A stretch of DNA of 64,000 nt from NCBI RefSeq assembly GCF_023973825.1, contig NC_090121.1:1136001-1200000 (forward strand), in the 5' to 3' direction. The stretch comes from Plasmodium brasilianum (Eukaryota; Apicomplexa; Aconoidasida; Haemosporida; Plasmodiidae). Made by a program: the position numbers and the translations under genes. This document shows positions 44,782 to 58,000 of the stretch, piece after piece. Under the pieces are notes generated by a model. The model did not search any database and had not been told where the DNA came from. It saw nothing but the letters and a program-made list of their open reading frames with translations. The first letter of the stretch is position 1, and the number at the start of each line of letters is the position of its first letter.

Positions 44782-46662
44782 TCATCCCTCTATGCTCTTG
44801 TACAAGGGGTACTCTTGTTCAATCTTTTTGTTTGAAAAGTATATGGTCCCCTTTTTGTACCGATAGACTGATTTTTTTACCTCCTTTGGCAGTTGAGTGT
44901 CTATCTTTAATTCGTCAAAACCATAAAAGGGTACATTGATATGGTGTTTAATTAAATATATTTTGTAAATATCCTTGACTACATTCATTTTTAGTAAAGA
45001 TTTAATTGTTTGGTGATAATCTATTATATGAAAGAGATCATGATGTTTTATTACATTTCTTGCAATAGCATTGATTATCTTTTCATCATAAATATTTTGC
45101 TTAATTTTTACGTTCAATAATGCTCTTGCTACCCTATTAAAATCGCACGGTTCGAAATGTTTCAAATGGATATGGAGATGTTTACATAAAATAGTAAAAG
45201 AATCTTCATCAATACAATTGTGAAAGGATAATATTTCAATAATTCTTGGTATATCATAAACTACTTTATCATTTTTGTTATCGTTCCTTTTTATTTCTTC
45301 ATTTATATGAGATAAAATTTCTTTCTGAATTTTTTTATTTTTTGTCCCCTTATGAATTAAGCAACAATATTTCGTTAAAGAGTCTAAATTCAAAATGTTC
45401 ATATATTTCTGAACATGCAAGAATATTTTTTTAAAAATTTTATAAATTTCGGAATAATGTACTGGTAAGATGGATGAAAAATAAAACCCAATAGAACATA
45501 ATACACTAGGAGGATAATCATATATATATATATCTATATGCTTTAAAATATGTTCAAATAGTATTATATCATTTATTTTTAATTTATAAAATGAGCTTAC
45601 TGCTTTTTCGATTAAATATGGGGTTAAGCAATTCTGATCAGTTCTTAACATGTACATAATGTACATACTTATATAATCAAAAAATAAATAATGTTGAAAT
45701 TTTAAATTTGAAAAAAAATAAGATATATCTATTAAATTTTTCATACTAGGGTAATAGTTAAAATGTTCTTGTTTGTATTTTATTAATGCGTAGTCTGTTT
45801 CTAAGATAACTTTTAAACTGTCTTTTTCATCCTTAACAAAATTATGACCATGTTCATATCCATTTTCAACAGGTCTATTTTGTGACCCCTCTTTTTCGCT
45901 AATCACATTTGGGGGTATTTCATCTGTAAGTGCATTCACTCCGTCATAATGATCATCCGACTTTATTACATATTTATTATTGCATAAATTCAGTCGATAA
46001 ATTATCTCATTCGCTATCTGGTTAAAAAATAAGTAATCGTGAATTAAACAAAACGAATAACTTTCAACAATTAACGTTAGGTAATAAAAAGGGACAGTTT
46101 TGATATGAGACTGTAATAAACCACGTATTCGATTAAAAAGGTATTTATCCTGAAGTTTACATAAGGAAAATGCTTTTAAAATTAATATTAATTGGTGGGG
46201 CATATATGAGGTAAGTCTATGATTTAATATTTTGATTATATTTTCTAACTGTGCTGTAGCTTTTAACCTACCATAGTAATAACATATTCTTGGTAAATTT
46301 AAAAAAGTATTAATTTTATTTTGTATCCTTGATGTAATAAGCTTAAATCTCCAATCGCTAGTTGAGCAAGTACCAACATCAACTAGCCTTTTTAAAACTT
46401 TCATATAATGGTATGCCTTTTTTCTCTTATGCCGATAATACACCCATACATTTAATACTTCATCTGATGTAGTACTTTGAGCAATTTTCTTTGGTAGCAT
46501 CCATTGCCAGCTACAGGATAATTTCTTTTCGGAATAGCTTCCTTCATAATTAAATATTAACCTTTGTGTGTTTTCTATGCTCCTAGGTATTTTATATCTC
46601 TCTACGTACTTTACCCATGACCCTTTTCCAACCCTCTTGTGAAACCTGTAATAGGCGAACCG
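44782..46662 (-). CDS. Helical-repeat protein, heptatricopeptide (HPR)-like, probably organellar RNA-binding; first exon missing
   Basis: An ATG lies at 46500 (MLPKKIAQSTTSDEV), but coding continues upstream in frame to an acceptor-like tcttgacag at 46663-46665, with protein-like sequence such as RFHKRVGKGSWVKYVERYKI and EKKLSCSWQWMLPKK. A first exon with the true start is therefore likely and was not found. The body is a series of 35-40-residue helical pairs, each with a P-x-x-L or similar start and a Leu-x-Leu pattern: YMPHQLILILKAFSLCKL, VPFYYLTLIVESYSFCLI, TPYLIEKAVSSFYKLKI, EPCDFNRVARALLNVKI and DYHQTIKSLLKMNVV. This is the texture of apicomplexan HPR/RAP-type proteins that bind fragmented mitochondrial rRNA or organellar transcripts. 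I see no C-terminal RAP domain. Family assignment is by texture only. Confidence 0.75.
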   Translation of the reverse strand, partial: RFAYYRFHKRVGKGSWVKYVERYKIPRSIENTQRLIFNYEGSYSEKKLSCSWQWMLPKKIAQSTTSDEVLNVWVYYRHKRKKAYHYMKVLKRLVDVGTCSTSDWRFKLITSRIQNKINTFLNLPRICYYYGRLKATAQLENIIKILNHRLTSYMPHQLILILKAFSLCKLQDKYLFNRIRGLLQSHIKTVPFYYLTLIVESYSFCLIHDYLFFNQIANEIIYRLNLCNNKYVIKSDDHYDGVNALTDEIPPNVISEKEGSQNRPVENGYEHGHNFVKDEKDSLKVILETDYALIKYKQEHFNYYPSMKNLIDISYFFSNLKFQHYLFFDYISMYIMYMLRTDQNCLTPYLIEKAVSSFYKLKINDIILFEHILKHIDIYIYDYPPSVLCSIGFYFSSILPVHYSEIYKIFKKIFLHVQKYMNILNLDSLTKYCCLIHKGTKNKKIQKEILSHINEEIKRNDNKNDKVVYDIPRIIEILSFHNCIDEDSFTILCKHLHIHLKHFEPCDFNRVARALLNVKIKQNIYDEKIINAIARNVIKHHDLFHIIDYHQTIKSLLKMNVVKDIYKIYLIKHHINVPFYGFDELKIDTQLPKEVKKSVYRYKKGTIYFSNKKIEQEYPLYKSIEG

Positions 46663-47700
46663 CTGTCAAGAAAAGATATACAAGTGGGTATGAAGTAGAG
46701 GGGTCGATTTCGTCCACTCACCGGGTACTCATGTATATATGTATGTACGTACGTGTATGCACCTTCGTATGTCCACTTACAAGCCACAAAACGAAATTCG
46801 CGGCACTATTAGCGATAAGCAGTATAATGCAGCACAAAGCGGTAATCAATTTAAACCCATTTTACACATTCCATTGTTTACATGATATATAATGATGTGT
46901 CCGTTTGTTTCTTTTTATATTTTTCGAGTAATACCTTTTGAGTTTGAAAAATCTGCTTTTTCTTTGCTATAATAATGTTGGGGAAATTATCCCTAAACAT
47001 TTTTTTTTTCCTGGCTAGTTTAAGCAGTTTGCGATAATATTTTTTATTTATTCTGCCTTACGATTATTTTGTATATTATATTTTTTTTTTTATTTAAGTT
47101 TTTTATATTATCATTCTACATTTTTTCTGTAAATATATACGTTGTGAATTGTTAGTAAATTTAAGGGCTTAAACAAGGGCATATTTTTTTTTTTTTTATT
47201 TTTTTTTTTTTATTTTTTTTATTTTATTTTATTTTTTTATTTTCATTTTGTTTATGTTTTTCATTTTGTTCATCGTTTTCATTTTTTTGAAGGCTTACCC
47301 GCAAGGAGACCTATTTTCTCTCGACTGTTCATTGTTGAATGATTTAATTTTTTTTTTTTTTTGTTTCCTTTTATATTTATTTTCCATTTTGTTGCGCATG
47401 TTTCGTAAAGGAATCCGTGAAGTTTACTTTTCTTTTTTTTATATTCCTCTGTAAGGAAAGAACAAAAAAAAAAGAAAAGAAAAGGAGAAAGAAGAGTACG
47501 TAAAAGGACTACGAAAAAGGGCGCTAAAAAGTAAGAGTACGAAGGAGCACAAGTAAAAAAAATCAAATATGATATCATTTTTCCAAAAGCAGGTATTAAC
47601 ACAAAACTGTGTTTCCTTAGATTAACTCTTCTTGACATATGCCCGTTAACTGTCCACATATTCACTTGTCATCTCTTTAATATTCTGAACATTAGAAGAA
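46663..47700. other. Divergent region between the HPR-like gene and PSMD9
   Basis: The missing first exon of the HPR-like gene probably lies in 46663-46950, which is less AT-rich than typical intergenic DNA and has donor-like motifs on the minus strand. The rest is T-rich (47071-47270) with no coding frame. An in-frame TGA nine bases before the PSMD9 ATG limits that gene on its 5' side. Confidence 0.5.
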
Positions 47701-48390
47701 ATGGACTTAAAAGAATTCCATGAACTTGCAAAGAGAAGGGAAGATATTGAAAGAGAAATAAAAGAAAATATGGAGTTTTTAGAAAAGCCTGAAAACAAAA
47801 ACATAGGTATGGATGGGAAATTAATAGATTCGGAAGGTTTTCCAAGAAATGATATAGACATTTATAGAATTAGGATTGCTAGGAATAAAATTATTTGTTT
47901 AAGAAATGATTATATAGATATAAATAAAAAAATAGAAGAATATCTACACAATATTCATAATTCGCATCCTGTGATAAGAGTAGAGCGAAATCGAAATGTG
48001 CAATACGATGAACAAGATATTAATGGGAACATTATAAACGAACCGAGGATTAGCCAAGATCAAATAGAAGAAGCAAAAAATAATATATTTGCAATGATAG
48101 ATGAAATTATTGAAAATTCTCCTGCTCACAAAGCAGGCCTACGAGTTAATGATTATATATTTGAATTTGGAGATGTAAAAAGGAAATCAGAAAAAGAGGA
48201 TAATAAAAACGTAGATATATTTAAAAAGATTACAGATTATGTAAAAAATAATCCTTCTAAAATTGAAGTAAAAATATTAAGAGAGGAAAAAGTATTTTTT
48301 TATTATATTTTTCCTGATAAAACAGCTAATGGGTTGTATATCGGATGCCATCTGACACCTACCAAAAATGTAGCAATGTTCAAAAGGTAA
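47701..48390 (+). CDS. PSMD9: 26S proteasome non-ATPase regulatory subunit 9 (Nas2/p27 assembly chaperone)
   Basis: In yeast and mammals Nas2/p27 binds the C-terminus of ATPase Rpt5 and helps assemble the base of the 19S particle. The single-exon frame encodes 229 residues, the family's usual length. The N-terminal helical part holds the family signature as DSEGFPRNDIDIYRIRIARN (about residues 43-62), then IICLRNDYIDINKKIEE. The C-terminal PDZ-like domain has FAMIDEIIENSPAHKAGLRV (about residues 130-149), then NDYIFEFGDV, with the pattern of a carboxylate-binding PDZ core. The start is supported by an in-frame TGA nine bases upstream. The end GCHLTPTKNVAMFKR keeps the usual G-C-x-L element. 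The frame is intact. Confidence 0.95.
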   Translation: MDLKEFHELAKRREDIEREIKENMEFLEKPENKNIGMDGKLIDSEGFPRNDIDIYRIRIARNKIICLRNDYIDINKKIEEYLHNIHNSHPVIRVERNRNVQYDEQDINGNIINEPRISQDQIEEAKNNIFAMIDEIIENSPAHKAGLRVNDYIFEFGDVKRKSEKEDNKNVDIFKKITDYVKNNPSKIEVKILREEKVFFYYIFPDKTANGLYIGCHLTPTKNVAMFKR

Positions 48391-48728
48391 AAGAAAATTT
48401 GGAAAATGAAGAAAACACAACATAACATTTTTAATTATTTTTAATCGCAAAATGTGAAGAGGTATGAAAAGTGAAAATGGAAAAAATTTTGACCAAGAAA
48501 AAAAAAAAAAAAAATTAACATAAACGTTTGTCGGAATAATATCATACGGACTGAAAAGGAGGTTAGTATAAAACCATAATTATAAATTAAAATAAAAATG
48601 AAAATTATATTAAATAAAAAAAAAAAAAAAAAAAAAAAAGTATCACATACAAAGAATTATTCCATTTTGCGGGAGAGCAAATATATATACTTGTATATGC
48701 ACACATAAGTAAGCGTATCTATCAAATA

Positions 48729-48763
<35 letters not shown>

Positions 48764-49063
48764 TCAAATGATCATGTTATAGAAAGCTGCACAAATTTTC
48801 TATGTCTAACATGAAATTCTCGAAAGTTCCAAATTTGCAGTTCAATTTTTTAGCAATCCTGTGCAAAAATATCACCATGTAAGGAAAATATGAAAAGGTG
48901 TGGGGGCATTTAAGCACACATGAAAAAAATATTTAAAAATAATATAAAAAGCAACGAATTAGGAAATATGAAGGACAATTATAAGGACTACAAGAAAGAG
49001 CAAATGCGCTAGATTAAAAAAAAAAAAAAAATTAATAATGTATAACTTTTTTATTATATTTAC
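48391..49063. other. Convergent intergenic region, no gene seen
   Basis: Tail-to-tail DNA between PSMD9 and the CPSF-A gene. It carries four poly(A) runs (48499-48514, 48620-48640, 48732-48759, 49018-49031) and no coding frame. Confidence 0.65.
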
Positions 49064-52000
49064 TTACCATTTCGCATAAATGTACGTTTTAAACTGCTTT
49101 TCAAAAGGCATGTAAAAAAACATTTTAAACAACTCTCCATCCACAATACCTTTACAACATTTTGAAGCAAAACTGACTTTATATTCTCTATAAGAACTAT
49201 GACTTAAATTTCCAATAGATGATATGTTATCATTTAAGGCTATTTCAATACATAAAGCTCTCTTAAAATTTGCAAAGTTCGAAAAGGGAATTAGGGCGCA
49301 AATGGACCCTTCACTTGATGCACATAGAATGCTGTCATTTTTTCTCAAAATCCCATCTCGACTTTCCACTCTGAGAAGAAAATGTTAATATGCAATTTGG
49401 AAACACGGGTTAATATGGGACGACACATATACATGCAAATGTATATATATGTATGTATATATGTACATGCACACATAGTTTATTCGCGCGCATATTGTCC
49501 TTTTATTTGATTTTTGCTAACTCTTCAATTAAGTTGGTTAACGAAGCCGATAACATTTTGTTAACAACACTCCCGTGATTGAACTGTGATACCATCTGAA
49601 TTTTAATAAAACAGAAGATATATGTTTATATATACATGAACATGTACATATGAAATCTTTTTCAAAGGGGTAATTTACCGATAGCTTAAAGGAGTCTTCA
49701 TCGTTGTATCTGATGTTCGACCTTCGAAGAAAAAAATTGAAAATGAGAAGCGTGTGTACACAGGAATATATATATAAGTATTCACACACGCACATATATA
49801 TATATATATATATATACTCACGAACATGCGCGCATATATTGAGTGTCTCCTCATAGCACGCCCTTCATGTGATGAGGTGGACAAAAATGCATATACGTAT
49901 GTACTCTTTTTTTTCTTTTTACTTTTGTAACACAAGGAAGTTAGATTCCATATCAGAAACTAAGAAATGACTTTTCGATAAGGCACAAACAGATCTAATA
50001 AAAGAGAAAGTGCAAAAATAATTATTGTCATGAATGTAGGAATACGAATAACATGTACATAAATAATGCGTCACTTGCATATTGAGATATGTTAAAATGT
50101 TCACTTACGTGCACCAAACGTTGGAATAGTCTCTACAAACTTCGTTCAAAATAGACTAAAATTGGGGAAGGTACATGATAGAAAAATATTAAGAAATGTA
50201 TCTGAACTTGTTGTATGCACGTGTATATAATTTGGCGATGTGCAAAAAATACATGTGCACGTATATATTGTTATCCTTTCACTTTTTTAATAATATTGAC
50301 TAAATTATAGCCAACACATTTAGTATAAGACGTATAATCTTTAATTACGTTGTTAAAGTCGTAAGATAATATTGTCACTGATGTCATGATATCTCCAACT
50401 ACGACATAATTTTCCCTGCAAAAAAAATTTTATATAAGCAAATATGTGTAAAATATTTCTACGGTTTCTACATGCACATGGATGTACATACATTAGAATG
50501 TACGTGCAATTTGTATATAAACATGTCTGGTATTTTTCCACTCACAAAACGTCGAGACTCATTATCCACGAGCTTGGCGTGAAGGAAGCTACCTCCAAAA
50601 TAGCGTCGTCCTTCTCTAGCTAATATGAAAAAGAAATTGATGGGGATGAATAAAATGGAAAGGAAAAAGATGACAAGTGTGCGGGCACGTGTGCAAATGT
50701 ATATGCACGTGTATGAGCATAAAAAAAAAGAAAAAAAAAAAATACATATATAATATATATATTATATATATATATATATATATAATATGTATATATACGT
50801 ACATACACACACATAAATACACACATGCATGACAGAACGCCAAAACTCTACACAGCTTAATTCTTACAATGGCGTTGTTCGAATAATCCATATATTTTTC
50901 CAGGTTTATTAAGAAGTTGCTCATATCAAGGACAATGACCTGTAAGAGGGGGTGAAAAAAATAAGGCATTGATAAAACTATGAGCAAATGGTTATAAAAT
51001 AGTAACATACTATCGTATTTTATTTTTTGAATGCATTCTGCGACATATTATACCTCTAAGCTTCGCTTAAACAGTGGCAGTACATGCGCGCATACCCACA
51101 CACGAGTATATCCCCATAAGTGTATATACAAACACGATCATACCCACACACGAGTATATCCCCATAAGTGTATATACAAACACGAGCATACCCACACACG
51201 AGTATATCCCCATAAGAGTATATACAAACACGAGCATACACACACACGAGTATATCCCCATAAGAGTATATACAAACACGAGCATACACACACACGAGTA
51301 TATCCCCATAAGAGTATATACAAACACGAGCATACACACACACGAGTATATCCCCATAAGAGTATATACAAACACGAGCATACACACACACAAGCATATT
51401 ACCGTATTGTTGACAGCCGCTATCAACTTGTCGTAGAACTGCTTCAAGTGCGTGATACCACCGCAGTTAACATTGTAGGTGTATATATGCTTGATTTCAA
51501 AAATGTTAACCTTCTTTTTAGCAATAAAAACGTAGATATGGCCAGAAGAAGGCTCCGTAATTCTTTCATTAATGTTTGCAGTACCAACACAAATAAATGT
51601 ATTGACGGTATTATTAGCATATACATCTTTGTTTACCTCATATATACATATACTGGAAACGCTATATTTGGAGGGAATTATATACGTATATTTGACTGAA
51701 TTTTGAAGTGGATCAAAAAAGCATACAATCTGTTTCATCATTTTATTTGTTTTATGTTTTTCTTCTAGAGGACAAGCAGTAATTAGTAAACCAGTTTCTG
51801 AGTGATAAGCTATTTTCTCGACTGTTCTATGGAATGGTATTTTTTGTAAAAATGTTTCTTTAATATCATTTAGGTGAGATATATATATCCGTTGACCATC
51901 ATAAAAAATAAAATAAAAATTGTTTTGATTTTTTTTTTTAAATGAACTAAAATTATGAAATGGATTTAAATAATTAAAATCATTAAAAAGATCAACTAGA

Positions 52001-55000
52001 TATATATTTTTAATAGACAATTTAGATAATGATATTTTTTTTTTTAAATTTGAATATATGATCAATGGTTTTTCACAACACACAAAAAGGAAATTATATT
52101 TCTTTACAGAATGATTGTTCATATTTATATCCATTTTTTTTCTTTCAGTGAATACTTTTATGAACTTTTTAAATTTAATAGGCCCTTTACATACATTTAT
52201 TTTTCTCTTATTTGTTAATGCAATTTTTTTACTTTTTATAATATATCTTTTTAGATATATTTTTTCATCAAATAATACATTCTGCATATTTTCAAAATAT
52301 GATGAGTCACTTGTGGACACATCATCCGACTTACTGCTGCACTTATCAGAATGCACATAATTTTCTTGCACGTACATATTGTCGCATTGTTCTTTTAGCT
52401 TTCTTTTGAATATGAGATTGAGCAGTCCCTTCTTATCAATTCTTCCGAGCCTGTTACGACTACTGCAGCGGCTCCTGCAATGCCTACTGCAATGCCTACT
52501 GCTTGGGTTACCGATATGACTGCAGTCACCTCTACTGCTGTATCTTTTTGTTCCTTCAAGTAGGATTTCTTCACTTATACTATCTTTTCGATTGTAACTT
52601 CCTGATCTGTTCAGACGATTTAAGTCCTTCTGAATATTGCTACTCTCTCTCTTCCTCTTGTTGGTAAAGCTTCGACAATATTCAAATTGTGCATGTGTAT
52701 CCATACCACTATTGTCGTTTTGATTATCATCCTTTTCTAAGTCAACTACTCCTAATTCTTTTGAAAAATCATCGTTATTCGGATGGGGTTTTTTCCCCTT
52801 ATTCTTTTTCTTTGCATCCATTCTCTGTCCCTCCATAGTTTCTGCGTAAACATTGTCACTAACATTATTACTATTACCACATCCATTATTATTATAGTCA
52901 TTACCACTACAATTATTATTGCTACTGCTATTATTTTTACATCTGTTTCTATTCTTACCTCTGCTTTTATTACTACCACCATTATTATTACCACCACTAT
53001 TATTATTACCACTATTATTATTATCACCACTATTATTATTACCACCACTATTATTATTACCACCACTATTATTATTACCACCACTATTATTATTACCACC
53101 ACTATTATTATTACCACCACTATTATTATTACCACCACTATTATTATTACCACCACTATTATTATTACCACCACTATTATTATTACCACCACTATTATTA
53201 TTACTACTGATACTGGTGTTATTCATTTTTATTTTAATTTTTTTTTTCTTCTTCTTCTTCCTTTTCTTTTGCTTTTTTTTCTCCTCTAGGAAGGAAGCCA
53301 AGTGGAAATCCTTTGCACACCTCTCGTCGTAATTCCCATATGTTCGAATGGGCGTACAATAAACATGATTAATGCAGTCTACATTTGAACTTGAAGACAC
53401 ATTTAGAGAAGAATAATAATTATTAAATATATCTTTTTCCAAACCCAAGTTCTTTGTCTTATTGCCACTTGCTCTGCTTTTCTTTTTATACGTTTTTTCC
53501 TTTTCCTTTTCTTTTTCTTTTTTTTTAGTTCTTAATCTTTTAAACGTATAAAAATTAACAATATCGCTACCTGATGATTCATCAGAGGATAATCCATAAA
53601 TTTGGAAAAATTGAAAAAAATAATTAGCCTTTTTAATATTAATTTTCATTTCTTTGCATTTCCCCCTCTTTCTTTTTTCTGCCTTTAAATAACGTGCAGA
53701 TATATGTGGTATGTTTCTTCCTTTCTCTTGAGCGCACATTTCCTTCAGTCGCTTATTGCATTTTACGTTCTTCTTAATATGGTTATCACTCAACTGTTCT
53801 GATTTGTTAGCACTACGCCTTAAGGTGCCTTTCAACGTTCTAGCGGAAGCAGAGCGGTCTCTACTGCAGCAACCACTGCCATAGTCATCGCTTCGGCCAT
53901 TATTACTGTTACTACTACCATCATTGTTACTACTACCATCATTGTTACCATTACCATCATTGTTACTACTACCATTACTATTACCGGTACTATTACCACT
54001 ACTATCATTGTTAGCAATCCCATTACTGCTACTCATTTGACTAAATCTCCCATTCGTGCCATTTTTATAATAATGCTGATCCGCGCTTACATTCCTGTTC
54101 AGTAAACAATCCATGCTTCTAAACAGCTCCGATGTTACGTTGACGTTATAAAAGGAACTCGAATCGATGAGAAGCTCATCTTGAGTATTCTTCACGCATG
54201 CTTTATGCAAATGGTGCACATTTTTAAATGTTGAATTATAGAAATCAAAATATTTAAACACGTTTGTATAATTTTGCGATAAATATTTTAGTAATTTCCT
54301 TTTGCATTTTTTAATTTTCCTTTCTTTTTCTATATCTTCAGTTACTTTTATTTTGTAGCTAAACTTGTAATTTTCTTTACTGTTCAGGTTTTTACTACTG
54401 TATACATATTTCAAAGAAGCTTCTTTTTTTTTTAAAAATTCTTTATGTAATTTGAAAATATTGTTATCCTCTCTTTGTGCCTTATTATAACTACAAATCT
54501 GTTTACTCGTGTTGTATTTGTTATATCTCTTTCCGTTCATATTAGCATTTGTTCGAGTACCACTTGACTGGGAATATTCATTTTTAACTGAAATTTTTTT
54601 TGATGATAATTGTCCTACACTATTTTCACTATATGTTATGATACCTCCATAACGCGACTTACTCTTGTCATGGATGGTTTTACCCTCATCAACAATATTA
54701 TTTCCCCTCCTCTCCTTACTTTCAATATTATTGGTGTTACTACTACTGCGATTGTCATTCCTACTATTGTTATTGTTATTGTTGTTGATGTTGTTATTGT
54801 TATTGTTATTGTTGTTGATGTTGCTGCTGTGGTTGATGTTGCTGCTGTGGTTGATGTTGCTGCTGTGGTTGTTGTTACAATGAGCATTGGACGCTTGATC
54901 ATCATAAAATGGACAAATGGTTACTTGGTTCGGCTCATAATTTATAGAGCTACTATTATTAACATGTTTACTATGTCCATGCGTGGTACTCCTGTGTGTA

Positions 55001-58000
55001 CCCCGTCCATGTGAGCTACTACGTTTACAGTAGCCACGTCCACCTGTACCACTTCTATGTGTGCTACACATATGTTTATCACTTCTAAACCCACTGTTCC
55101 TCCTATTCATGCAAACATCACTAATGGAGCATAACAAGAAGTATTCCAAATCCCCATTATTATACCCAATAAAGAGATAAACATTGTCATTCATTTCCAA
55201 TAATTCAATATCACATATAAAAACAAAAAAAGAGCATTTAGGCTCATATAACAAAACCTCTCTAAAGATATATGCATTCCTTACACATTGCGCATTTTCT
55301 CTTTTTTGTAATTGACTTAGTCCTTTCTTGTTGATGGTAAGAAGTATTACTTGTTTGTTCTTAAAAACACATACTAATAAACTTTTGTAAATGACCATGG
55401 ATGTAATTGTTTCTCTTAATTCATATTCATACAAAAAGATGAGAGATTTTTCAGTAACTGCATATACCTTAATACTGTTATTGCAGTATATATAGAAATA
55501 ATCTTTATATAAACAGAATTTATAAATAAAATTAAATGTTAAAGCATGCACCTTTTTTAATGACAAACAACACAGTAGTATAACGCTTTGATTAGTTACC
55601 TGCACAAGATAAGGAAAATTGTTCAACACGTTAAAGTATATCGTGTTGTTCCTTAAATCTATATCTGTGTTTTCATATTCGCACAGAAATATTTTATTGT
55701 GTTTGCTATTTTTTCTATGTGATTTGGTGAAGTAGTGTTCATTCGTTTGACAGCCCTCTTCATATGGGGTTGAGAAATTAACACGCTGTGTATTCTTCGT
55801 TCCACAAGCTCTTTCTGTGTCTACCCGGACATGATTTCGTACACCTCTAACTGTGCCTATGTCTGCTTCCCCTTTTTTATTTTTTCCCCTTTTGTAATGT
55901 TTCCTTTGTTTCCTTTCTCTATCGTTGCACACGCCGATGATCCTCGTTCGAAAACCGTACGTTATACATATAATGAACACATGAAAATAAATAAAATTTG
56001 CGTATTTCAACACGTTAATTTCTCTTTTATTTTCAAAATAATACTTATTTAGAAAGCACAAATTGATGTCTTTGATTTGTACATTTTTCTTACCATCTAG
56101 GTATACAAACGCTTCAATGTCTATCGGTTCTTCTATCTCTTCTCCTGCTTCTTCCACTTTTTCCCCCTCTTTCTCAGCACCATTGTATGCGTTATCTAAA
56201 TATTGTATTTCTTCTTTTTTTATAAAATAATTTTCACTATGTTCATCATTTAGAGTTGGAAAAACATCGGATGTATTTTCATTTTTTTCCCTTTTACATT
56301 TAACATCATTCATTTTGGTATTTGCTGCTCTTGTTTGATTATTTTTCTTTTTTAGATGTATTACATATTTTACAACAAATAAATTTGTAATTCTATTTAA
56401 ACTTAACTTCGAAATAATATTTGTTTTTAATCCATTCCGAATAATAGATATACATCCAGTTCTTCCATAACTATTACATGTTATTATTTCCTTTTCATCA
56501 TGTTTATTTTTGATTACACAAAAGTCTAAGATCGGACCCATATTTTGAATAACCGAAAGGATCTCGATATAAAATTTGTTTCTCTTCCCTTCGTTCTTAC
56601 TTCCACTCTCGCTATCACCTTCGTTTCCACTTTTGTTTGCACTTTCGCTTCCACTTTCGCTTCCACTTTCGCTTCCACTTTCGCATCCACTTTTGCTTCC
56701 ACTTTTGCTTCCACTTTTGCTTCCACTTTTGCTTCCACATTCGCTTCCACTTTCGCTTACACTTTCACTCCCGCATTCACTTCCAATTTCATTTCCACTT
56801 TTACCTGCACTTCCAACTTCGCTCCCACTTTTCTTCTTTTTTTTCTTTCTTTTCTTTTTTTTTTTTCTTTTTTTTCTCTTTTTATTTCTTCCCATATTAT
56901 GCGCATACGTTCCGCTTGGATATCCCCTTACCTGTGCTTTATTTTCTATCATGAGACCTTCTTTCGTATGCCATAAATTATAAAAGTCATGTTTGTCAGA
57001 AGTCATACCTACATCATTTTGATTTCCTTTCATATTATAATTATTATCTTCAAAACAGCAGTGATTAAATCTGCGTGTGTCTCTCTTCTCTGCATTTACG
57101 TTCCTGTAACTGTAGTTAGCCTGCATATCGACATCTCTGCTGTGGTTTTTTATACTAGTTCGACCGAATATATTTTTGCAATTGATACCGTCATTAATGT
57201 TATCCTGGATATTTCTGAACGAGTCAGCTCCGACCATGCGACTCTCACTCGGGTTATCTTCATTATAACAGGTGTTACGGATGTTATTGAAGTTAGCGAC
57301 ATACATGGAATTACTAGCACACTTGTCTTGTTCTTCATCTTCCCCTACATAGACATCCTCGTCTTTTTCAACATGGCGATGAGTGTAACCAGGAACACCA
57401 CCGACAGTACACATCTCCCCACCCCTTCCTTCATGATGAAAGGGATAAAACGAATCCTTGCTATTAATCTCATTAGACGTATCAGCAATTATATGTCCAC
57501 TGTATTTTTCATTAGGGAGAAGGTTTGAATTGTTTAAAGTAAAATAGGAAGATGCTTCTACTGGTGCATAGTCTTCACATTCATATATAGGATAGTTATG
57601 CATACGTAGTAAGTAACTATCACTAACTTGGGATCCTAAAAATATAATATCTGAAAAAATAGACACAATAACATTCGACCTTGAACATGTACCTATAAAC
57701 TGTAGATTAATTGAGTTAATATTTCTACAAGTGTCCTTATAATTTTCATTTGTTAACCTATACGATGTTGGTTCAGATTTACATAAACATGTTAATATAT
57801 ACAGATCACCATAATCATCTGCTAAAATGAATTTATTTCCATTTAGGTTTTCTATACATCTAATTGTTCTTAACTCTGAGCTTAAAAAGAAATTTTTGTC
57901 TTTATCACTTTCTAGATCTATATAGTTAATAAATTGAAAACCTATAAGTAATATTCTGTTCTTTGCAAAGCACAGAAGCTTGTTTATGCTTGAGTCGACT

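Noticed and set aside
51091..51396. Regular repeats that could suggest a CRISPR array
   Set aside because: The units are contiguous with no unique spacers, inside a eukaryotic intron.
51031..51699. Plus-strand 222-codon open frame with HTHTRVYPHK repeats
   Set aside because: It lies over the 48-bp minisatellite and antisense to conserved CPSF-A exon sequence. The repeat keeps several frames open and there is no family texture.
52783..53332. Overlapping plus-strand frames of Thr/Ile or Leu/Pro repeats
   Set aside because: Antisense shadows of the SGGNNN tract in the CPSF-A gene; multiple-of-three repeats avoid stops in all frames.
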